This document shows positions 19,397 to 27,048 of a DNA stretch of 64,000 nt, one piece after another. Within the stretch, counting starts at the first letter, position 1, and the number at the start of each line of letters is the position of its first letter. Below the pieces are notes generated by a model. That model worked only from the letters and a program-made list of their open reading frames with translations, ran no database searches and was not told the DNA's origin. The stretch comes from an uncultured Lachnospiraceae bacterium (GTDB lineage Bacteria; Bacillota; Clostridia; Lachnospirales; Lachnospiraceae): positions 62,001 through 126,000 of the forward strand of contig CAMWUL010000001.1 of the NCBI GenBank assembly GCA_947177445.1. The letters are read 5' to 3'. The position numbers and the translations under genes were made by a program.

Positions 19397-21112
19397 TTAA
19401 GAATGTAAAGATATCACCCTGCAGGTCTTTTTATAACAGGCAATTCCATATTTGACAATATTTTTCATCCCGTTCTGCAGAAGGCGTGCGGTATATCCTT
19501 TTTCTTCAATCTGTGCCAGGGCGTCCCGGCATCCGGTCTCCAGATTTCCGTCATCCGGATATTTTATCTCGATTACAATACCAGTATCGCTTTCCTCGAT
19601 TTCTATCAGGATGTCGCTGAAGCCTTCTCCGGACTCCGCATTGGAACTGATGATCCAGTCCTCGCGGTGGCTCAGAAGACCCAGCAGTATGCCGTGGTAG
19701 AAATTCTCTTTCCTGTCTTTTCTGACGCCGGTATCACGGATGCTGATCGTCTTCTTCAGGTAATTGGTAAAGAGGATTTCAACAGTCCCTGCATCTGCCT
19801 GCTCAAATGCGGCGCAGAAAGCATCGAGCTTCGGAGTATCCCTGCGGGCTTCCTCCCGGAACCATTCATAGATCTGCTCTGCGAAGATTTCTCTGATCTC
19901 AAGGTTCGGTATCTTCAGCTGGAAGGTTCTGCCGTCAGAACTGCCGCACTGGGTCAGGTAGCCGGTGGTAAAGAGGATGCTCCAAAGATTGTCCATATCT
20001 TTATAAATGTCCCGGTAGGTGAGTTCCTGGTGGATTCTCTTGTTGATGGTTCCGCCGTTTATAAGGCATTCCAGTTCCCGTCTGGCCGCAGGGCCTGCCT
20101 TGGACAGAAATGTGCGGATGATGTCATTTCCGCTGGTATTGATCCAGAAAGCCCTGGGCGCCGCATACGGATCCGCGCGGAGCTTTGCGCAGTAATTAAT
20201 CACATCCCAGGGACAGTAGACATCCGTGTTTCCGAAGCGATACCCGTCGTACCATGTTTTGACCAGCTCATACTTGTCATCAAGGGAATAATAATGCAGC
20301 ATGTCCCTGACCTCAGTATCAGAAAAGCCGAAGTGTTCATCATATTCCACATCTGCAATAGACAGCACGCGGAGGTTGTTAATCCCGGTGAAAATACTCT
20401 CTTTTGCAATCCGCAGGCACCCGGTCAGCACTGCAAGGTGGAGGCTGCTGTTGCTCTTCAGAGCGCGGCTGAAAAGACTGCGGATTGAACTGACCATTTC
20501 CTCGTAATAACCGAAGTGCTGTGCCTTGTCTAAAGGGACGTCATACTCGTCTATCAGAATGATGGTTTTTTGATGAAAATGTTTTTGCAGAAGATTGGAC
20601 AAAGTCCACAGGCTGTCCATCAGGATTTCGTGAGACATTGTGAATCCCTGTCTGCCGGTCGAATCGATTGCGATCAGCTGATTATACCGGGCTTTTTCTT
20701 CCGCAGTAAGCCGGCTGCTTTCTTTCAGGAACTGAAAACGCATTGCCTCATTTCCTATGATTGACCGCAGCATGGAATATGCATGTTCATAGGTTCTGTC
20801 GCCGACATCCTTCAGGCTGATTGAGATGACGGGGTATTTCCCCATGTACTCATCGCAGAGGCTTTGCTCTTTTTGTATGGCGAGGCCGTCAAAAAGGCCG
20901 GCATCACATCCGTATTCGAAAAAATGTTTCAGCATGCTCATGTTGAGAGATTTTCCAAAACGTCTTGGGCGGGTAAAGAGATTTACTTCGCTCCAGTTGT
21001 CCAGTAATTCTTTGATCATCCCTGTCTTATCAACATAGTAAAACCCTTCTGTCCGGATTTTACTGAAATCATCAATGCCAATTGGCAATTTAACCATTTT
21101 ATTCAAATACAA
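19397..21112 (-). CDS. AAA-ATPase_like / PD-(D/E)XK nuclease family protein (copy A)
   Basis: LPIGIDDFSKIRTEGFYYVDKTGMI...LFTRPRRFGKSLNMSML, IILIDEYDVPLDKA; C-terminal SDILIEIEESDTGIVIEIKY (PD-(D/E)XK-like). Confidence 0.9.
   Translation of the reverse strand: MYLNKMVKLPIGIDDFSKIRTEGFYYVDKTGMIKELLDNWSEVNLFTRPRRFGKSLNMSMLKHFFEYGCDAGLFDGLAIQKEQSLCDEYMGKYPVISISLKDVGDRTYEHAYSMLRSIIGNEAMRFQFLKESSRLTAEEKARYNQLIAIDSTGRQGFTMSHEILMDSLWTLSNLLQKHFHQKTIILIDEYDVPLDKAQHFGYYEEMVSSIRSLFSRALKSNSSLHLAVLTGCLRIAKESIFTGINNLRVLSIADVEYDEHFGFSDTEVRDMLHYYSLDDKYELVKTWYDGYRFGNTDVYCPWDVINYCAKLRADPYAAPRAFWINTSGNDIIRTFLSKAGPAARRELECLINGGTINKRIHQELTYRDIYKDMDNLWSILFTTGYLTQCGSSDGRTFQLKIPNLEIREIFAEQIYEWFREEARRDTPKLDAFCAAFEQADAGTVEILFTNYLKKTISIRDTGVRKDRKENFYHGILLGLLSHREDWIISSNAESGEGFSDILIEIEESDTGIVIEIKYPDDGNLETGCRDALAQIEEKGYTARLLQNGMKNIVKYGIACYKKTCRVISLHS
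19425..20986. repeat. Direct repeat unit A of an apparently identical ~1562-bp segment (partner 21185-22746, offset 1760)
   Basis: ORF translations on both strands recur at a constant +1760 offset with identical proteins; nucleotide lines compared by eye match. Confidence 0.9.
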
Positions 21113-21159
21113 TATCTCCTTTCAAGAAACAGATTTTTCAATATATGGTTCAAGGCTTG

Positions 21160-22905
21160 TTACCTTTGAACAGTTATCTTACAAGTCTTTTTATAACAGG
21201 CAATTCCATATTTGACAATATTTTTCATCCCGTTCTGCAGAAGGCGTGCGGTATATCCTTTTTCTTCAATCTGTGCCAGGGCGTCCCGGCATCCGGTCTC
21301 CAGATTTCCGTCATCCGGATATTTTATCTCGATTACAATACCAGTATCGCTTTCCTCGATTTCTATCAGGATGTCGCTGAAGCCTTCTCCGGACTCCGCA
21401 TTGGAACTGATGATCCAGTCCTCGCGGTGGCTCAGAAGACCCAGCAGTATGCCGTGGTAGAAATTCTCTTTCCTGTCTTTTCTGACGCCGGTATCACGGA
21501 TGCTGATCGTCTTCTTCAGGTAATTGGTAAAGAGGATTTCAACAGTCCCTGCATCTGCCTGCTCAAATGCGGCGCAGAAAGCATCGAGCTTCGGAGTATC
21601 CCTGCGGGCTTCCTCCCGGAACCATTCATAGATCTGCTCTGCGAAGATTTCTCTGATCTCAAGGTTCGGTATCTTCAGCTGGAAGGTTCTGCCGTCAGAA
21701 CTGCCGCACTGGGTCAGGTAGCCGGTGGTAAAGAGGATGCTCCAAAGATTGTCCATATCTTTATAAATGTCCCGGTAGGTGAGTTCCTGGTGGATTCTCT
21801 TGTTGATGGTTCCGCCGTTTATAAGGCATTCCAGTTCCCGTCTGGCCGCAGGGCCTGCCTTGGACAGAAATGTGCGGATGATGTCATTTCCGCTGGTATT
21901 GATCCAGAAAGCCCTGGGCGCCGCATACGGATCCGCGCGGAGCTTTGCGCAGTAATTAATCACATCCCAGGGACAGTAGACATCCGTGTTTCCGAAGCGA
22001 TACCCGTCGTACCATGTTTTGACCAGCTCATACTTGTCATCAAGGGAATAATAATGCAGCATGTCCCTGACCTCAGTATCAGAAAAGCCGAAGTGTTCAT
22101 CATATTCCACATCTGCAATAGACAGCACGCGGAGGTTGTTAATCCCGGTGAAAATACTCTCTTTTGCAATCCGCAGGCACCCGGTCAGCACTGCAAGGTG
22201 GAGGCTGCTGTTGCTCTTCAGAGCGCGGCTGAAAAGACTGCGGATTGAACTGACCATTTCCTCGTAATAACCGAAGTGCTGTGCCTTGTCTAAAGGGACG
22301 TCATACTCGTCTATCAGAATGATGGTTTTTTGATGAAAATGTTTTTGCAGAAGATTGGACAAAGTCCACAGGCTGTCCATCAGGATTTCGTGAGACATTG
22401 TGAATCCCTGTCTGCCGGTCGAATCGATTGCGATCAGCTGATTATACCGGGCTTTTTCTTCCGCAGTAAGCCGGCTGCTTTCTTTCAGGAACTGAAAACG
22501 CATTGCCTCATTTCCTATGATTGACCGCAGCATGGAATATGCATGTTCATAGGTTCTGTCGCCGACATCCTTCAGGCTGATTGAGATGACGGGGTATTTC
22601 CCCATGTACTCATCGCAGAGGCTTTGCTCTTTTTGTATGGCGAGGCCGTCAAAAAGGCCGGCATCACATCCGTATTCGAAAAAATGTTTCAGCATGCTCA
22701 TGTTGAGAGATTTTCCAAAACGTCTTGGGCGGGTAAAGAGATTTACCTTTGCCCTGTTATTCAGAAGTTCACGGATGAGTCCTGTTTTATCAACATAATA
22801 GAATCCTTCTGTGCGGATTTCCTCAAAATCTTCAATGCCAATAGGCAGTTTTATATTTTTTTCCAATGTAAGCACTCTCCTTTCAGGGTAAGCCCTTTCC
22901 TGCAA
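21160..22905 (-). CDS. AAA-ATPase_like / PD-(D/E)XK nuclease family protein (copy B)
   Basis: Same domains as copy A; 520-aa core identical, termini different. Confidence 0.9.
   Translation of the reverse strand: MQERAYPERRVLTLEKNIKLPIGIEDFEEIRTEGFYYVDKTGLIRELLNNRAKVNLFTRPRRFGKSLNMSMLKHFFEYGCDAGLFDGLAIQKEQSLCDEYMGKYPVISISLKDVGDRTYEHAYSMLRSIIGNEAMRFQFLKESSRLTAEEKARYNQLIAIDSTGRQGFTMSHEILMDSLWTLSNLLQKHFHQKTIILIDEYDVPLDKAQHFGYYEEMVSSIRSLFSRALKSNSSLHLAVLTGCLRIAKESIFTGINNLRVLSIADVEYDEHFGFSDTEVRDMLHYYSLDDKYELVKTWYDGYRFGNTDVYCPWDVINYCAKLRADPYAAPRAFWINTSGNDIIRTFLSKAGPAARRELECLINGGTINKRIHQELTYRDIYKDMDNLWSILFTTGYLTQCGSSDGRTFQLKIPNLEIREIFAEQIYEWFREEARRDTPKLDAFCAAFEQADAGTVEILFTNYLKKTISIRDTGVRKDRKENFYHGILLGLLSHREDWIISSNAESGEGFSDILIEIEESDTGIVIEIKYPDDGNLETGCRDALAQIEEKGYTARLLQNGMKNIVKYGIACYKKTCKITVQR
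21185..22746. repeat. Direct repeat unit B of the ~1562-bp segment
   Basis: See 19425-20986. Confidence 0.9.
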
Positions 22906-23065
22906 AAGGACAATTGCCCTCCTGACTTAAGCATTGATGTAGCAGCGAAAACAACTGACTTTCATGTTTATATCCTACTATGCAAAGTGGGTTTTATCAA
23001 GCTGAAAAGTAAATCCTGCGGGCGCATTTTTTGTAACTTGGCGTCGAACTCCATTGACTATCATT

Positions 23066-23107
23066 GTCTAACGTGGTAGACTATATATGGAGTCTAACAG
23101 TGTAGAC
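23066..23107 (+). promoter_or_regulatory. Two 16-bp palindromic operators (BlaI/MecI-type) upstream of the BlaI-like gene
   Basis: GTCTAacgtggTAGAC (23066-23081) and GTCTAacagtgTAGAC (23092-23107), 10 bp apart; candidate -35 TTGACT at 23054 and -10 TAGACT at 23077. Confidence 0.8.
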
Positions 23108-23122
23108 AAGGAGGGACTGAGG

Positions 23123-23494
23123 ATGGAGATTCCGAAAATCCACGAAAGCGAATATCGTTTCTGTCTGATTATGTGGGAGCATGAGCCTGTAACTGCCGCC
23201 ATGCTTGTAAAGCTGTGTCAGGAGCAGCTGGGTTGGAAAAGGACAACTACATATACTGTCATCAAGCGCCTTGGGGAACGCGGGGTGCTGAAAAATGAGA
23301 ATGGCACAGTAACTTCCCTCGTTTCCAGGGACAAGGCACAGGCATACGAGATTGACGAACTGGTTGAGAAAAAGTTTCAGGGCTCGCTTCCTGCCTTTAT
23401 CGCTGCCTTCACAAAACGTCAGGATATGTCCGAGGCCGAGCTTGACGAAGTGCAGCATATGATTGACCGAATCAGGAAAGGAGGTCTGCAATGA
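23123..23494 (+). CDS. BlaI/MecI/CopY family transcriptional regulator
   Basis: IPKIHESEYRFCLIMWEHEPVTAAMLVKLCQEQLGWKRTTTYTVIKRLGERGVLKNE; AAGGAGG RBS before ATG 23123. Confidence 0.92.
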   Translation: MEIPKIHESEYRFCLIMWEHEPVTAAMLVKLCQEQLGWKRTTTYTVIKRLGERGVLKNENGTVTSLVSRDKAQAYEIDELVEKKFQGSLPAFIAAFTKRQDMSEAELDEVQHMIDRIRKGGLQ

Positions 23495-26208
23495 ACGAAA
23501 TCTTTTTGAAAATCGTCAACATGAGCATATCAGCAAGCTGGCTTGTCCTGGCTGTTCTGCTGCTCCGGTTCGTATTTAAGAAAGCGCCCAGGTGGATCAA
23601 TGTTCTGCTCTGGGGCATCGTAGCGGTGCGGCTGCTTTTCCCGTTCTCCATCGAGAGCGCGCTGAGCCTAATTCCCAGTGCAGAAACAATAAGCCCAAGT
23701 TTCATAACGGATAAAGAACCGTCCGTTCAGACAGGTATTCCCGCTCTCAATCGTGTTATCAATCCTGTGATCGGCGGTTCTCTTGCCCCCGCTCCGGGTG
23801 CCAGTGCCAATCCGCTTCAGATTTGGATAGCTGTTCTGGGTATGGTCTGGGTGATCGGCGCAGCTGCACTTCTCCTGTTTACTGCAGTCAGCTATTGGCG
23901 CCTGCGTCGCAGCGTCCGCGAAGCTGTCCTACTGCGGGATAACATCTTTCAGAGCGAAAATGTTGGCTCTCCCTTTGTGCTGGGTGTCATCAGGCCGAAA
24001 ATATATCTTCCTTATAGACTGGACGGGCAGGAGCTGGATCATGTGGTTGCCCATGAACAGGTCCACATTCGCCGCAGAGATCACTGGTGGAAACCCCTTG
24101 GCTTCCTCCTGCTGACAATTCATTGGTTCAATCCTCTGATGTGGCTGGCCTATGTACTGCTGTGCCGTGACATTGAACTTGCCTGTGATGAAAAAGTCAT
24201 AAAGGAGCTTGACAACGGGCAAAGGGCTGATTATACCCAGACACTTGTTGCCTGCAGTGTCAGCCGCTCCATGATAGCCGCCTGTCCTCTGGCCTTTGGC
24301 GAGGTTGGTGTAAAGGAACGCGTGAAGTCCGTGATGAGCTATAAGAAACCCGCTTTTCGGATCATCGTTGCGGCTGTCATTGCGTGTATGGTCGTTGCAG
24401 TCTGTTTTCTGACCAATCCGGTCCGCTTTCGGTTCGACGAAACAAGCCACACCATCGTTTCTGCCAGCTATTTCGATTTCAGAGCTGATGAGGATCCACC
24501 TGCTGCTGAAATGAATTCTGCACAGCTCAGTGAACTGAGCTCCCGGCTGGCGGAGGTAAAAAATACCAGGGGCAGCGATAAATATGCCGGATTAACGCCG
24601 GGATACCAAATCAGCGCTCTTCTGCAGGATGGCACATACATCCGGATCAGCGGGTACTCATTAGCTGATAAGGATATGGTGGATATTGAGTGGAACGGCG
24701 AACGGTATGTGGTAAATGACAGCGATTTCCGGGACTATTTGAGCCGGGTCTGCGAAGGCAAAGATATTCCTGCTTCTGGCGGCGCAGCAGCCGAAAAAAC
24801 ATATGTCTATGAAAACGAAGGCATCCTGGGCAGTTTTGCGATCACCCTCTATGAAGACGGATCCTTCACTTATTCTGAGGGAATTGCAAGCAGCTATATT
24901 GGAAGGGGCGCGTGGACACAAGATGGTGATACCATTACCCTTACCGACATCGAAACGGCCGGTTATACACGCATAAACCACTTCAGGATAGATGGTGAGG
25001 ATCTTGTGTTTCTTACAGAGGATTCCTCAAATTTCATCTATGTCAAGGTTCAGAATGGCGAACGTTTTATCTGTATCGGCGAGGCGCCCCGGCCTGACAG
25101 CGGCGCAGACGTTCCGGAGGAAATCCAGACAGGCAGAAAACTGACCCTTGACGATGTGATTGCCCTGTCAAAAAAGGGATATGATCTCTCCTGGGATGAT
25201 TTTGCGGAATATTCCTGTTATGAGACAGGCTCCGGCTTATATATCCGGGTGTACGAAATCAATGAATTATTTGAACTTTGGATTGGAGGCGGCAGCCCCG
25301 GCGGCACCCCGATGTATATTTATCTGGCTTTGGCTGATGACACCGACACAAGGATCGATATTCGTGACGGAGGCGTTGAGGAATTTATTTCAAAGGATCA
25401 TTCCCAAGTCCTGTTGGAGAAGGCAATTAACACTGCAATTCTTAGCAGCAATAAGCCCTCTGAGCCGGATGGGTTGTTCCGCTGTGCCAGCTTTGTTTTG
25501 CTGAAGACGGAGGAACTGTGCATCGACAGTGAACCTCCCACCCCCATGCAGGTGACTGTTTACGGCATTGCACTGTATCAGACTTATGGGTTTTCAGGGG
25601 ACACCTTCTACGATGCCGGCGGCAGTCATATTCCAACTGCCATCACCTTTGAAGTGGCAGATGGCGGATATGAGATGAAGGAGTATTGGATTCCACGTGA
25701 CGGCTCTTATTATGCACCGGATATTCGTGATAAGTTCCCCGACGATATTGAGGACGAAGCAATGAATACACAGAACTATATCCTCGCTCAGATTCAGGAC
25801 TGCTACGACCAGGCAATACGATATGGCGGCATTGATACGGACTCTGCCGTAGAGCATCTGTTTGAGGTGATCGAATCCTCTCCTGCGGCATCCTCCGTAC
25901 CTGCCGACTATATCAATGCGCATCCCATTGAGTACCGGGAATTGACCTTCTACGGAGGTTACACACTGCGGTACATATTCTCCAGGTTTTTGGAGGGCGG
26001 ACAGACCGGACTGCGCGGCCATCTGATGAGGGCTGTCTTAGACGAGCTTGCGCCGGAGGCTCAGCTTCGGCTTGATGCAGCAACCGGGCAGGAATATTTT
26101 GACCAGTGGAAAGCCGGTGCCATTCGGGTAAGCGAACAGCATGACATGGAATGGATCAGGGAGAACCAGCCTGCCATTTATCTTCTTCTCCAGATGATCA
26201 ATGAATAA
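23491..26208 (+). CDS. BlaR1-type M56 family metallopeptidase with long extracytoplasmic C-terminus
   Basis: VVAHEQVHIRRRDHWWKPLGFLLLTIHWFNPLMWLAYVLLCRDIELACDEKVI; 4-nt overlap with BlaI-like gene. Confidence 0.9.
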   Translation: MNEIFLKIVNMSISASWLVLAVLLLRFVFKKAPRWINVLLWGIVAVRLLFPFSIESALSLIPSAETISPSFITDKEPSVQTGIPALNRVINPVIGGSLAPAPGASANPLQIWIAVLGMVWVIGAAALLLFTAVSYWRLRRSVREAVLLRDNIFQSENVGSPFVLGVIRPKIYLPYRLDGQELDHVVAHEQVHIRRRDHWWKPLGFLLLTIHWFNPLMWLAYVLLCRDIELACDEKVIKELDNGQRADYTQTLVACSVSRSMIAACPLAFGEVGVKERVKSVMSYKKPAFRIIVAAVIACMVVAVCFLTNPVRFRFDETSHTIVSASYFDFRADEDPPAAEMNSAQLSELSSRLAEVKNTRGSDKYAGLTPGYQISALLQDGTYIRISGYSLADKDMVDIEWNGERYVVNDSDFRDYLSRVCEGKDIPASGGAAAEKTYVYENEGILGSFAITLYEDGSFTYSEGIASSYIGRGAWTQDGDTITLTDIETAGYTRINHFRIDGEDLVFLTEDSSNFIYVKVQNGERFICIGEAPRPDSGADVPEEIQTGRKLTLDDVIALSKKGYDLSWDDFAEYSCYETGSGLYIRVYEINELFELWIGGGSPGGTPMYIYLALADDTDTRIDIRDGGVEEFISKDHSQVLLEKAINTAILSSNKPSEPDGLFRCASFVLLKTEELCIDSEPPTPMQVTVYGIALYQTYGFSGDTFYDAGGSHIPTAITFEVADGGYEMKEYWIPRDGSYYAPDIRDKFPDDIEDEAMNTQNYILAQIQDCYDQAIRYGGIDTDSAVEHLFEVIESSPAASSVPADYINAHPIEYRELTFYGGYTLRYIFSRFLEGGQTGLRGHLMRAVLDELAPEAQLRLDAATGQEYFDQWKAGAIRVSEQHDMEWIRENQPAIYLLLQMINE

Positions 26209-26379
26209 CCGGCATATGAGATTCGCCTCATTTAGAAGTCGGAAAAATGCTGCAGCGGTTCAGGCCGGAGAACCCGGCCTGCTCCATCGCCGCGCAGACC
26301 TATTGATTGGATGCCCGGAAAAGCGTATAATGGTATCATGTTGGGATTCCAGGAATCAGAAAGAAAGGATAACAAAGTC

Positions 26380-27024
26380 ATGGAACATTATATTGTATAC
26401 TGGCCCCAGGATGTGGTGAACGCCCTGAAAAAAGCAAAGGACGAGGGACCAATCAAAGTCGTTTACGGAAGCATCCACAGCCGCATGCCCTCCATCGCAT
26501 CCGTCAGAAAAGGGGACATCATCTACCCTGTCAGCCTGATTAAAAATCAGTTCTACGTGATGGCGAGGCTGCCTGTGGAGCACAAAGAGCAGGCTTTCGA
26601 CTATTGCATGCGGGAGCTGGGCACACAGCACAGCGCACTGATCCCGGACGGCATTGTCATGGAGTGCAGGGATGCCGGCGGCGGGATCTACTATTGGACC
26701 AGTGACTGTGAAAGCTACCGTGACAGGGAATCCGTTCCGAAAGGAATGCAGATCATTTCCCTCAGCGAACAGGTGGAAAAGCCTCACCAGGCGCACCAGG
26801 AACCGTTTAACTGCTGCTCGAAACATGCCGCATGGGGAACCGGGGGATCCTCCATCTGCCCCAGGCCGCTTCCGGCGGAACTTGTGCCGGAGCTGAGGTT
26901 CGGGCCTAAGGGCAAGGAGCGTCCCCTTACGTTCCGCAGGGACGGCACAGTACTTCCCAGCAGCCTCACTTCCACACGCCGCATGACTGCAGAGACGGCT
27001 GAGATATTTGAGAGGCTTTTTTAA
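26380..27024 (+). CDS. Hypothetical protein
   Basis: ORF starting MEHYIVYWPQDVVNALKKAKDEGPIKVVYGSIHSRMPSIASVRKGDIIYPV; no family recognised with confidence. Confidence 0.55.
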   Translation: MEHYIVYWPQDVVNALKKAKDEGPIKVVYGSIHSRMPSIASVRKGDIIYPVSLIKNQFYVMARLPVEHKEQAFDYCMRELGTQHSALIPDGIVMECRDAGGGIYYWTSDCESYRDRESVPKGMQIISLSEQVEKPHQAHQEPFNCCSKHAAWGTGGSSICPRPLPAELVPELRFGPKGKERPLTFRRDGTVLPSSLTSTRRMTAETAEIFERLF

Positions 27025-27048
27025 CATAGCGTCTGCAGGCTTATACAC

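Noticed and set aside
21145-22248. 367-aa plus-strand ORF (and its copy at 19667-20488)
   Set aside because: Antisense of the AAA-ATPase_like genes; its repetition simply reflects the duplicated core.
19425-22746. Possible CRISPR or phage repeat array
   Set aside because: Only two long copies with coding content; no short regularly spaced repeats anywhere in the window.
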